From: CAZNNH01 sp964574335 | Lineage (GTDB): Bacteria; Acidobacteriota; Vicinamibacteria; Fen-336 | Assembly: GCA_964574335.1 (NCBI GenBank) | Contig: CAZNNH010000144.1 | Location: 1 to 15,914, forward strand | Reading direction: 5' to 3' | Length of the DNA stretch: 15,914 nucleotides | Shown here: piece by piece, positions 7,199 to 14,359 of the stretch | How positions within the stretch are numbered: the first letter of the stretch is position 1 | Layout: the number at the start of each line of letters is the position of its first letter | Translations under genes and position numbers: made by a program | Notes under the pieces: generated by a model | Database searches by the model: none | What the model saw: the letters and a program-made list of their open reading frames with translations, nothing else | Told to the model about the DNA's origin: nothing

Positions 7199-7344
7199 GG
7201 TCCAGTCTCGCACGTGTTTCGGGGCCGCGCACGTCCCGGCGAGGGGGACCTTCCCGCGACCCACGATCGGGTTGCCGTCATCTTCCTTGCCTCCGACCGA
7301 GGGTCCGTGGCAGGATTCGCGGCCATGCGCGACGTCCGAGGTCC
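7199..7344. promoter_or_regulatory. Divergent intergenic region between GH3 and BAHD genes
   Basis: The region should contain promoters for both divergent genes, but I see no convincing -10/-35 pair. CGCACGT occurs twice in direct orientation (7209-7215 and 7228-7234), 19 bp apart start to start or about two helical turns, and the first copy is part of a CACGTG palindrome. This is a possible but unproven regulator site. Confidence 0.25.
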
Positions 7345-7356
7345 GGAAAGCCCACG

Positions 7357-8529
7357 ATGACCCATCCCATCCCGCTCTCGCCCATCGACCACGTCTTCAC
7401 CGGACAGGGCTCGTACCCGATCGAGTTCGTCTTTTCCTACGCGGGCGAGCTCGACGTCGAGCGCCTGCGCCAGAGCCTGGCGCGCGTCGTCGAGGTGTTC
7501 CCGCCCGCGTCCAGCCGCCTGGTGCGGCTGGACGGCGGCTTCGGCCTGGAGCCGAGCCCCGATGGGCTCGAGTTCGTCACCGCGGAGTCCGCCATCGGGT
7601 TCGAGGCGGCCGACGACCGCACCCTCTTTCTCGATCCGGTCGCCACCTTCGAAGGAGAGCCCCTCACCCGGGTGCGGCTGACCCGGACGCCGCAAGGCTC
7701 GGTGCTCGGCGTGAGCCAGTCCCACGCGGTGGGCGACGGCTTCAGCTACTTCCACTTCCTGAGCTGCTGGTCGCGCCTGTTTCGGGGCGAGCCGTTCCAG
7801 CCCCCCTCCCACCAGCGCCAGCGGCTGATTCCGTCCGCCGCCACCTCGGACGGCGAGCCGACGCCCGCCGATGTGCTCCGGGACACGGGCCTGTTCTGGA
7901 GCGGGCGCCGGGCCGCCGTCCAGCGCGGCCCGCTCCGCTGGGAGCGTCACCAGCTCTCTCGCGCGCGTCTGAAGGAGGTCCTCGGCGAGGCGCAGCGCGA
8001 GTCGCCAGTCAGGCTCACCCACAACGACGCGGTCGCCGCCTGGCTGTGGCGCGAGTCGGCCGCCTCCTGGGGCGCCGACCCCCGGGCCGACACCTACCTG
8101 AGCTGCCCGGTCGACCACCGCCGGCTGCTCCCCGAGCTGCCCGCGACCTACTTCGGCAACGCCGTGGTCCTGGCCACCGTGGAGGCCACCATCGGCGAGC
8201 TGGGCGCGGCGCCCCTCGCCAAGCTGGCCCAACGCGTTCGGGCGGCGGTTTCGGCCGTCGACGAGGCTCGCGTCTTCCGCTCGCTGGGGACGATGGATCG
8301 GCTGCTCCGGCACAACGGGCCCGGGGTGATGGAGGAGTGCCACGTGATGCACCCGCAACGCGGCCTGCTGGTGACCAACCTCTCACGCCTTCCCGTGAGG
8401 GAGATCGACTTCGGCGCCGGTCCGCCGACGGCGTTCGACATCCTCACCGCGGTGCCACGGGGGGCGGTGGTGCTGCCGGCCGCCGACGGCCTCGACGTGC
8501 GGGTCTGCCTGCCGGGGGAGGCCGGCTGA
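7357..8529 (+). CDS. BAHD-type acyltransferase (PF02458-like)
   Basis: The 390-residue protein resembles the plant/fungal BAHD acyltransferases, which move an acyl group from acyl-CoA to an alcohol or amine. The catalytic HxxxD motif is present as SHAVGDG (His123, Asp127), followed by a BAHD-like FLSCWSRLF helix. THNDAVAAWLWRES (221-234), PVDHRRLLPELP (251-262) and TYFGNAVV (264-271) match the conserved middle of the family. DFGAG (351-355) is in the place of the structural DFGWG motif. There is no signal peptide, so it should act in the cytoplasm. The length is a little below the usual 430-460. The ATG has GGAAAG at 7345-7350. The gene is divergent from GH3 and convergent with a secreted glycosidase-like gene. 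A peptide-synthetase condensation domain is less likely because HHxxxDG is lacking and YFGN plus DFG are present. Donor and acceptor are unknown. Confidence 0.85.
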   Translation: MTHPIPLSPIDHVFTGQGSYPIEFVFSYAGELDVERLRQSLARVVEVFPPASSRLVRLDGGFGLEPSPDGLEFVTAESAIGFEAADDRTLFLDPVATFEGEPLTRVRLTRTPQGSVLGVSQSHAVGDGFSYFHFLSCWSRLFRGEPFQPPSHQRQRLIPSAATSDGEPTPADVLRDTGLFWSGRRAAVQRGPLRWERHQLSRARLKEVLGEAQRESPVRLTHNDAVAAWLWRESAASWGADPRADTYLSCPVDHRRLLPELPATYFGNAVVLATVEATIGELGAAPLAKLAQRVRAAVSAVDEARVFRSLGTMDRLLRHNGPGVMEECHVMHPQRGLLVTNLSRLPVREIDFGAGPPTAFDILTAVPRGAVVLPAADGLDVRVCLPGEAG

Positions 8530-8533
8530 GCGC

Positions 8534-8547
8534 GCCGCGGCTGCGGC
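8534..8547. terminator. GC hairpin after the BAHD gene
   Basis: GCCGC (8534-8538) pairs with GCGGC (8543-8547) across a 4-nt loop, just after the plus-strand stop. It is short and has no T-tract, so it is only a weak terminator candidate. Confidence 0.25.
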
Positions 8548-8572
8548 ACCGCCCCCGAGCGATTGGTCGGGA

Positions 8573-8586
8573 CGCCCTTCGGGGCG
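8573..8586. terminator. cUUCGg hairpin between convergent genes
   Basis: CGCCC (8573-8577), TTCG (8578-8581) and GGGCG (8582-8586) form a 5-bp GC stem closed by the unusually stable C(UUCG)G tetraloop on the plus-strand transcript. It directly abuts the minus-strand stop codon (8587-8589) in the 57-bp convergent gap. There is no T-tract. Confidence 0.35.
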
Positions 8587-10467
8587 CTACTGTCGCTGAA
8601 ACGCCCGGTACGAGTGAGGCTTGATGGACATCCTGACCACCGTCTTGCCGGCATCGGCCGAGCGGAAGAACCCCCGACCCTCCGGCACCTTCTGGCCGTG
8701 GAGGATCTCGCCGGTCTCCAGGTCACGCAGGCTGCCGGTCCCGCCGTCGGCGACGATGCCGACCTCGACCGCCTGGTCACGGAAGGACTCCACCACCAGG
8801 GTGCCGTTGTCGTAGAGGAACAGCGAGACCTCGGCCGGTCCGTCGAGCCGCACGTCGAGGCCAGCGGTCACCACCCTTCGGATCGTGTCGAGCGCCGACT
8901 CCGGCAGGGCGTAGAGGTCGGCGGGGTTGTCGGGGATCACCCAGACGTACAGGTGCCCGGCGCCGTAGTCGGCGTCGTGAAGCAGCGGCCAGCCCATCTG
9001 GCCGTCGACGGCGTCGATCAGCGGCCAGGAGTCGTTGGTGAAGTAGTGGAGCTGCGGGATCAGGATCTTCTTGCTCGCTCTGGCCGGCTCGCCCCATCCG
9101 GACCGGAAGTCCTCGACCAGGGCCCGCTGGGGCAGCACCTGCAGCTCGGCGATCTGCTCGATGCCCCGGCCTCGAAGGGCGGCCAGCAGGCCGGAGGTGA
9201 TCACCACGCTCTTTCCGGACCGGACCTGACGCTCGATCTTCAGGGCGATGGCCGGGTCGTGCTTGGCGGCCTCGGTGAGGAGCACCAGGTTGGCATCGGT
9301 GGGGAGCTCCGGGCGCAGGTCGATGGGGATACCGACCATGCCCATGAAGCTGTGGAGGAAGTCCTCGCCCGATGAATGGTGGGGCTTGTAGCTCCGGACG
9401 CCCACGGGGTTCCCGAGCTGGCCGATGATCGGGTCGATCTTTCGGAGCGACCATCCGGCGATGCGAGCCATGGTCAGCTCGGGCGAGAAGGAGCCGTCGT
9501 CCCGGCGGTAGGGAGAGACCGCCGCCTCGTAGTCGAAGCTGGTCCCCTGCCAGGGCGCCCGTTGCGCCTCCCGGACCGGGACCTGCATCCCACCGAAGTC
9601 GAAGAGCGTGATCTCGGGTGCCTTGGCTAGCAGCGTGAGCCAGAGCTGCTCGGCGTACCGGTCCAGGTACCGCGAGCCGTAGATGTCCACCCAGCCGCCG
9701 CGATTGTGGCCGGGCCGCAGGCTCTCGAAGTAGCGCCAGATCTGGTAGCCGAGGTACGGCTGCAGGTGCTGGTCGCTGAGCCGGGAGTCGCGCGTCTCGG
9801 TGCCGGTGTAGATCCCGTCGAACACCTGCGGCCCCTTCTCCAGGTCGAAGCCCAGCCCCTGGAAGTGGTCGTACCAGTTCGGGTACTTGATGATCACCTT
9901 GACCTTGGGGTTGACCCTCCGCGCCGGCGCCAGGATCAGCTCCCGGGCCACCTGGTCGAGGAGGGCCAGGCGGTAGTCGGTCCAGGAGCGTTCCCCCTTG
10001 GCGCGGATCTCGACGTCTCTCTTGCAGCTCGTGAAGAAGAAGTCGTCGAGGACGATCTCGTCGAAGTGACGGGCGGTGTGCTCGACCACCTTCTGCACCC
10101 AGGCGCGGTGCTCCGGGTCGCTGTAGCAGAAGGTCTGGAAGCGGTTGCGCTCGGCGATGGTGAGGGTGATGCCTCCGGCGGTCTCCAGGCCGCGTTGCTC
10201 GAAGAAGCGTTTGGCCGTCTCCAGCGTCTGGTCGTCGACCAGGATCTGGTCCCGGTGGGTCTCGAGGTAGACCTTGGACAGGGCGAGGTGCTTCTGCATC
10301 ACGTCGAAGCGTGCCCCGAGCTTCTCGAGGTCGCCCATCTCGCGGACCTCGTAGGCCCGGCAGTAGACGGCGGCCTGGAAGCTCTTGTATCCCTCCGCCC
10401 CGGCCGAAGAAGCCCCCGTCAGCGCCAACAGCGCCGCGGCCAGCGGCAGGGCGGCTCTGGTGATCAT
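8587..10467 (-). CDS. Secreted TIM-barrel glycosidase-like protein, family unassigned
   Basis: The 626-residue protein starts with a signal peptide (MITRAALPLAAALLALTGASSAGA). The N-terminal half looks like a glycosidase-type (beta/alpha)8 barrel: HFDEIVLDDFFFTSC (134-148, with Asp141-Asp142), VKVIIKYPNWY (189-199), GIYTGTETRD (218-227, Glu224) and TLFDFGGMQ (287-295). About 385-440 (DANLVLLTEA, SGKSVVITSGLLAAL) resembles the glutamine-amidotransferase-like trimerisation domain of GH42-like beta-galactosidases. About 540-626 looks like a final beta sandwich. I do not recognise a named family, so the catalytic residues are guesses. The ATG at 10467 is chosen for the signal peptide and the GAGGAGGG just upstream; the open frame continues to 10992 through repeat DNA and is not credible there. 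It is convergent with the BAHD gene. Confidence 0.8.
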   Translation of the reverse strand: MITRAALPLAAALLALTGASSAGAEGYKSFQAAVYCRAYEVREMGDLEKLGARFDVMQKHLALSKVYLETHRDQILVDDQTLETAKRFFEQRGLETAGGITLTIAERNRFQTFCYSDPEHRAWVQKVVEHTARHFDEIVLDDFFFTSCKRDVEIRAKGERSWTDYRLALLDQVARELILAPARRVNPKVKVIIKYPNWYDHFQGLGFDLEKGPQVFDGIYTGTETRDSRLSDQHLQPYLGYQIWRYFESLRPGHNRGGWVDIYGSRYLDRYAEQLWLTLLAKAPEITLFDFGGMQVPVREAQRAPWQGTSFDYEAAVSPYRRDDGSFSPELTMARIAGWSLRKIDPIIGQLGNPVGVRSYKPHHSSGEDFLHSFMGMVGIPIDLRPELPTDANLVLLTEAAKHDPAIALKIERQVRSGKSVVITSGLLAALRGRGIEQIAELQVLPQRALVEDFRSGWGEPARASKKILIPQLHYFTNDSWPLIDAVDGQMGWPLLHDADYGAGHLYVWVIPDNPADLYALPESALDTIRRVVTAGLDVRLDGPAEVSLFLYDNGTLVVESFRDQAVEVGIVADGGTGSLRDLETGEILHGQKVPEGRGFFRSADAGKTVVRMSIKPHSYRAFQRQ

Positions 10468-10472
10468 CGTGT

Positions 10473-10480
10473 CCCTCCTC
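10473..10480 (-). promoter_or_regulatory. Shine-Dalgarno site fixing the 10467 start
   Basis: On the minus strand this reads GAGGAGGG, ending 5 nt before ATG 10467. It is a strong site and, with the signal peptide, rules out the upstream extension of the frame. Confidence 0.75.
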
Positions 10481-10516
10481 TTGTGGCCGATCCTCCGCCC
10501 AGGCTGGCGACAGCGG

Positions 10517-10682
10517 GAGTCCCGGATTCTTCGGGCGACGGCGAGATGGACGCCCTCAGAATGACGGCCACCGCCGGTCCGCGGCCGACGGCCGGGCGTC
10601 ATCCTGAGGGCTTCCTCGCAGCTGCACCTGCCGGGGATGTCATCCTGAGTGTCTCTTCGAAGCTGAACCCCGGAAGGATCTC
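10517..10682. repeat. Dispersed palindromic repeat, locus 3 (longest copy)
   Basis: This copy has three parts. First is a hairpin: ATTCT (10526-10530) with AGAAT (10558-10562), TC/TC internal loop, GGGCG (10533-10537) with CGCCC (10551-10555), and a 13-nt loop as in locus 1. Then comes CGTCATCCTGAGGGCTTC (10597-10614). Last is GTCATCCTGAGTG...AAGGATCTCG, in which ATCCT (10642-10646) pairs with AGGAT (10675-10679). Compared with locus 1, the outer stem differs by a C-to-T and the matching G-to-A, so pairing is kept. It fills most of the gap upstream of the glycosidase-like gene and may lie in its 5' transcript. Confidence 0.8.
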
Positions 10683-10691
10683 GCGTGCGGG

Positions 10692-11075
10692 CTAGTCCGT
10701 CTTTCGCTTGGCGACCAGCTCCTCGGTGGCGAAGTCGCCCACCTGCCGGGTGAGCTTGATCTCGTCGCCCTGGACGGTCCCCGAGTAGGTGATCGGGATC
10801 TCCTGGCCCTGGAAGCTCAGGGTCTCGGCAAACGAGATCTTGTCGCCGTCCAGCTTGACGTCCTTCAACGCCACGTCCGCCGTCTCGCCCATGCGCTCGG
10901 CCGTCGCCGTCCCGGTCAGCGCCTCGCCGTCCTTCTCGAACGTGTAAGCGTACTTCTGGACGCCGACCTGGGTGTCGAACTCCGCCGTCCACGTCCCCAC
11001 GACGTCACCCGCCATCACGGTTGCGGCCAGCCCCAGAACCAGGGCCACGGCGGCCAGACCTGCCGAGCGTCTCAT
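10692..11075 (-). CDS. Small secreted beta-rich protein, function unknown
   Basis: The 127-residue product starts with a signal peptide (MRRSAGLAAVALVLGLAATVMA, cleavage before GDVVG). The mature part of about 105 residues is built of short alternating strands (GTWTAEFDT, KYAYTFEKDG, KISFAETLSFQGQ, ITYSGTVQGDEIKLTRQVGDF) and resembles small lipocalin-like or beta-barrel domains often annotated only as hypothetical in Acidobacteriota and Planctomycetota. The ending FATEELVAKRK is, as I recall, characteristic of that set. No catalytic residues are evident. ATG 11075 is preferred over the in-frame ATG at 11144 because it gives the signal peptide at once and follows GGAGGT. It lies 61 bp downstream of the efflux permease gene behind a strong stem-loop, so it may be transcribed separately. 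Confidence 0.8.
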   Translation of the reverse strand: MRRSAGLAAVALVLGLAATVMAGDVVGTWTAEFDTQVGVQKYAYTFEKDGEALTGTATAERMGETADVALKDVKLDGDKISFAETLSFQGQEIPITYSGTVQGDEIKLTRQVGDFATEELVAKRKTD

Positions 11076-11078
11076 TGG

Positions 11079-11084
11079 ACCTCC
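11079..11084 (-). promoter_or_regulatory. Shine-Dalgarno site fixing the 11075 start
   Basis: On the minus strand this reads GGAGGT, 3 nt before ATG 11075. The spacing is tight, but the match is perfect and agrees with the signal-peptide start. Confidence 0.65.
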
Positions 11085-11102
11085 ATTTGGATCATCGATC
11101 CT

Positions 11103-11133
11103 TGCCGTGGTGCGCGATCCTGCGCCCACGGCA
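11103..11133. terminator. Strong 31-nt stem-loop after the efflux permease gene
   Basis: TGCCGTGG (11103-11110) pairs perfectly with CCACGGCA (11126-11133). Past a single bulged T11111, GCGC (11112-11115) pairs with GCGC (11122-11125) around a GATCCT loop. It starts 4 nt past the permease stop on the minus strand. It could end or attenuate the efflux transcript or protect its 3' end. No T-tract follows. Confidence 0.55.
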
Positions 11134-11136
11134 GCG

Positions 11137-12345
11137 TTATTCATACCTCAACGACTCGATCGGGTCGAGCAGCGCCGCCCGGCGGGCCGGGAAGTAGCCG
11201 AACAGGACGCCGATCAGGCCCGACACCACGAACGAGAGCAGGTTCACCCAGAGGCTGAAGAGAAACGGCACCTGGATGGCCCTGGCGGCGCCGAAGGCAA
11301 TCAGGTTGGCGATGACCACGCCGATCAGCCCGCCGAAGGAGGAGAGGGCCACCGCCTCCACCAGGAACTGCAGCAGCACCTCGTGCTCGAGGGCGCCGAT
11401 CGCCAGGCGGATCCCGATCTCGCGGGTCCGCTCGGTGACCGAGACCAGCATGATGTTCATGATCCCGATCCCGCCCACCAGCAGGCTGATCGCGGCCACC
11501 GCCCCGAGCAGCAGGGTCATCACCCGGATGGTGCCGGACAGCGTCTCGGCGATCTGCCGGGTGTCGATGACGCTGAAGTTGTCGTCCTCGTTCTCGGCGA
11601 TGTTGCGGCGCTCCCGCATCAGCCGCTGGATCGCCTCGGTGGCCTCGGAGAGCGACGAGCCCTCCTTGACCGAGACCTGCAGGGTGGTGACGTCGTCGCT
11701 GCCCCGCACCCGCCGCTGGACCGTGCTGAGCGGCATCACCAGGATGTCGTCGGCGTCCATGCCGAAGGCGCCCTGGCCCTTGGCCTGCAGCAGGCCGATC
11801 ACCTCGCAGGAGAAGCGCTTGACCCGGATCTGGCTGCCCACCGGGTTCTCCTGGCCGAACAGCTCCCTCCGCAGGGTGGCACCGATCACGCACACCGCCC
11901 GGCCGGCACGCTCCTCGGCGTCGGTGAAGAAGCGCCCATCGGCCAGCCGCCAGTTGCCGGTGACGAAGTAGTCGTTGGTGCTTCCGGTGACGGTGGTCGA
12001 CCAGTTCTCGGCCTGGTAGACGACGGTCACGCTGGCGCCGAGGGACGGGGCCACCGCGGCGACCGCCCCGATCTGGCTGGCGATGGCCTCGGCGTCCTCG
12101 CGGCGGAAGCTCGGTGCGCCCGCCGCGTCCCGTCCGGGCCCCAGGCGCTGGCCGGGGCGGATCACCAGCAGGTTGCTCCCGAGGCTGGAGATCTGGTCCT
12201 TGACCGACTGGGTGGCGCCGTCGCCCAGGGTCACCATGATGATGACGGCGCTGACGCCGATCACCACGCCGAGGATGGTCAGAAAGGAGCGGAGCACGTT
12301 TCGCCGGATCGCCCGCACCGAGAGCAACAGGCTGTTCCACACCAT
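11137..12345 (-). CDS. MacB-type ABC transporter permease
   Basis: The 402-residue inner-membrane protein is the mechanotransmission permease of a MacAB-type efflux pump, which couples ATP hydrolysis to export from the periplasm rather than moving substrate through the inner membrane. Four membrane segments lie at about 20-41, 275-301, 330-352 and 362-386. The large periplasmic domain between the first two is the MacB_PCD region. Family signatures VSVTERTREIGIRLAIGA (301-318) and PARRAALLDPIESLRYE (386-402) are intact. In Escherichia coli the ATPase is fused to the permease; here they are separate genes. GALEHEVLLQF replaces the usual basic GARRxD-type coupling segment, a small oddity. Its ATG overlaps the ATPase stop (TGATG), so translation is coupled. 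Confidence 0.95.
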   Translation of the reverse strand: MVWNSLLLSVRAIRRNVLRSFLTILGVVIGVSAVIIMVTLGDGATQSVKDQISSLGSNLLVIRPGQRLGPGRDAAGAPSFRREDAEAIASQIGAVAAVAPSLGASVTVVYQAENWSTTVTGSTNDYFVTGNWRLADGRFFTDAEERAGRAVCVIGATLRRELFGQENPVGSQIRVKRFSCEVIGLLQAKGQGAFGMDADDILVMPLSTVQRRVRGSDDVTTLQVSVKEGSSLSEATEAIQRLMRERRNIAENEDDNFSVIDTRQIAETLSGTIRVMTLLLGAVAAISLLVGGIGIMNIMLVSVTERTREIGIRLAIGALEHEVLLQFLVEAVALSSFGGLIGVVIANLIAFGAARAIQVPFLFSLWVNLLSFVVSGLIGVLFGYFPARRAALLDPIESLRYE

Positions 12346-13073
12346 CAGTGGGTCACTCCGTTCAGGTGGTCGGAGTCGACCTCGCCATCGACGAAGCGGA
12401 TCACCCGCCGCGCATGGCGAGCCATCTCCGGCTCGTGGGTGACCAGCAGCACGGTGATGCCCTGCTCCCGATTGAGCTGGTCGAGCAGAGCCATGATCTC
12501 CTGGCTGCGTCGGGTGTCCAGGTTCCCGGTGGGCTCGTCGGCCAGCAGCAGCGCCGGCCGGGTGACCAAAGCCCGCGCGATCGCCACCCGCTGCTGCTGG
12601 CCGCCGGAGAGCTCGGAGGGGGCATGGCCCTCCCAGCCGGTGAGGCCCACGGAGGCGAGCGCTTCTTGGGCGGCCTGGTGGCGCTCGTGTCGGGGCGTGC
12701 CTCGGTAGACGAGGGGCAGCTCGACGTTCTCCAGGGCGGAGGTGCGGGCCAGCAGGTTGTAGCCCTGGAAGACGAAGCCGAGATAGTGACGACGGAGCAG
12801 GGCCCGCTGCCGGCGGGAGAGCGTCTCGACGTGCACCCCACGGAACAGGTAGGCACCGCCGGATGGGGTGTCCAGGCAGCCGAGGATGTTCATCATGGTG
12901 GACTTGCCGGAGCCGCTGGGTCCCATGATGGCCACGAACTCCCCCTCCTGGACGGTGAGGTCGATGCCCCGCAGGGCCTGGAAGGCGGCCTGGCCGTGAC
13001 CGTAGACCTTTCTCACGCCGCGAAGCTCCAAGAGCGGCCGCCCGGTCTCGACCGCCGCGGCCCCGGTGGTCAC
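12345..13073 (-). CDS. MacB-type ABC transporter ATP-binding protein
   Basis: The 242-residue ATPase powers the efflux pump on the cytoplasmic face with the permease encoded next to it. Walker A is GPSGSGKST (51-59), the Q-loop is Gln103, the ABC signature is LSGGQ (155-159), Walker B is LLLADEP (175-181) and the switch histidine is His213 (VTHE). The sequence is of the LolD/MacB subgroup. The start is GTG 13073, which forms a GTGA overlap with the adaptor stop and has GGGAG about 8 nt upstream. The much longer open frame reaching 14420 is a read-through on the wrong frame of the adaptor gene and has no domain there. Confidence 0.94.
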   Translation of the reverse strand: MTTGAAAVETGRPLLELRGVRKVYGHGQAAFQALRGIDLTVQEGEFVAIMGPSGSGKSTMMNILGCLDTPSGGAYLFRGVHVETLSRRQRALLRRHYLGFVFQGYNLLARTSALENVELPLVYRGTPRHERHQAAQEALASVGLTGWEGHAPSELSGGQQQRVAIARALVTRPALLLADEPTGNLDTRRSQEIMALLDQLNREQGITVLLVTHEPEMARHARRVIRFVDGEVDSDHLNGVTH

Positions 13074-14359
13074 GACCGGGCTCCCGGCTTCTCCGTGATG
13101 ACCGCCATGCCTTCCTGGAGCGTGCCGCCCGTCACCTCCGTCAGCCGGCCGTCCGTGGGCCCGGGGGTGACGGGAACCGCCACCGGCCGCCCGTCGCGGA
13201 GGACAAAGACGTTGTGGGTGCCGTCTGCGTTGCCGGACCCGTTGGCGGATCGACTGGGGGTCTGGGGAGGGCGGGGGAACAGGTTGGAGACGAAGCTCCC
13301 GCTGGGCTGCGAGGCATCGCTCGCGGGGGGCGAGAATCGCAGCGCGGCGTTGGGCACCAGCAGGACGCCGTGGCGCTCGACCGCGATGATCTCGGCGGTG
13401 GCGGTCATCCCGGGCCGCAGGCTGAGGTCGTCGTTGTCGACGCTCAGGATCGTCTTGTAGGAGACGACACCGTCCTTGGTCTGCGAGCCGTAGCCGACCC
13501 GGGTGATGCGGGCGGGGTACTTGCGCCCCGAGTACGCGTCGACGGTGAAGGTCGCCGTCTGCCCCTCCTGCACCCGGCCCACGTCCGCCTCGTCGACGTC
13601 GACCTGCAGCTCCATGCGCGCCAGGTCCTCGGCCAGCGTGAACAGCACCGGGGCCTGGAACGAGGCGGCTACGGTCTGGCCCGGCTCGATCTCCCGGGTC
13701 AACACGATGCCGTCGATGGGGGAGTGGATCGAGGCCTTGGAGAGGCTGGTCTTGGCGGAGCTGAGCGAGGCCCGCGCCTGGTCCACGGCGGCGCGGGCGT
13801 TGGCCTCGTCGGCCACCGCCCGCGCCGCCGTCGCTTCCGCCGCATCGAGGTCCGCCTCGGAGGGGACTCTTCCTTTCGATAGCTCGGCCACCTGGCGCAG
13901 GCGCTGTAGGTTGGCCTGAGACTCCTTCACGCTGGCCTCCGCCTGCTGCACCCGCGCCTCGGCCGAGGCCAGGGCGGCCCGCGCGTTGATCACCTGGTCC
14001 TGGAGCTTGGACAGGTCGAGACGCGCCAACACCTGCCCGGCCGAGACCCGGTCGTTGTCGTCGACGTAGACCGACTCGACCAGCCCGGAGACCTCGCTGC
14101 CGACGTCGACCTGGTTGGTGGGCTGGAGGTTGCCGGTGGCCGATACGGTGACCGTCAGGTCGCCACGGCCCACCTTCTCGGTGCGGTATTGCTGGAGAGC
14201 GGCACCCTTGCCGCTTCGGCCCAGCACCGCCGCCAGTACCACGGCCAGGATCAGGGCGCCCCAGATCAACCACCGGCTGCGTCGTCGTCGCCGGCCGGCC
14301 GACCCTTCGGCAACGATGGCGGCCAGCGTTTCGTCCCGTGAGACGGGTGTCGAGCTCAT
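13070..14359 (-). CDS. MacA-like periplasmic adaptor (membrane fusion protein)
   Basis: The 429-residue protein bridges the inner-membrane transporter and the outer-membrane channel. A cytoplasmic basic stretch (RRRRRSR) precedes one membrane anchor at about 29-46. The first half of the lipoyl domain is near 63-115 (GNLQPTNQVDVGSEVSGLVESVYV), and a long alpha-helical coiled-coil hairpin, rich in Ala, Glu and Gln, runs about 117-210. The lipoyl second half is at IHSPIDGIVLTREIEPGQTV (211-230), followed by beta-barrel and membrane-proximal domains (ARITRVGYG, LRPGMTATAEI, VLLVPNAALRF). A Pro/Ser/Gly-rich insert at about 343-382 looks disordered. The ATG overlaps the upstream lipoprotein stop (ATGA), and its own stop overlaps the ATPase GTG. 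Confidence 0.94.
   Translation of the reverse strand: MSSTPVSRDETLAAIVAEGSAGRRRRRSRWLIWGALILAVVLAAVLGRSGKGAALQQYRTEKVGRGDLTVTVSATGNLQPTNQVDVGSEVSGLVESVYVDDNDRVSAGQVLARLDLSKLQDQVINARAALASAEARVQQAEASVKESQANLQRLRQVAELSKGRVPSEADLDAAEATAARAVADEANARAAVDQARASLSSAKTSLSKASIHSPIDGIVLTREIEPGQTVAASFQAPVLFTLAEDLARMELQVDVDEADVGRVQEGQTATFTVDAYSGRKYPARITRVGYGSQTKDGVVSYKTILSVDNDDLSLRPGMTATAEIIAVERHGVLLVPNAALRFSPPASDASQPSGSFVSNLFPRPPQTPSRSANGSGNADGTHNVFVLRDGRPVAVPVTPGPTDGRLTEVTGGTLQEGMAVITEKPGARS

Noticed and set aside
5048..7360. A 770-codon open frame antisense to the GH3 gene
   Set aside because: It mirrors GH3 codon structure in a GC-rich sequence, has no recognisable domain, and the opposite strand encodes a complete GH3 enzyme with signal peptide.
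7357..8529. Assignment as a peptide-synthetase condensation domain
   Set aside because: It has SHAVGDG rather than HHxxxDG and carries the YFGN and DFG motifs of BAHD enzymes, with no adenylation or carrier domains nearby.
10468..10992. Upstream extension of the glycosidase-like gene
   Set aside because: It runs antisense-like through repeat locus 3 and the small secreted-protein gene. The signal peptide and strong ribosome-binding site fix the start at 10467.
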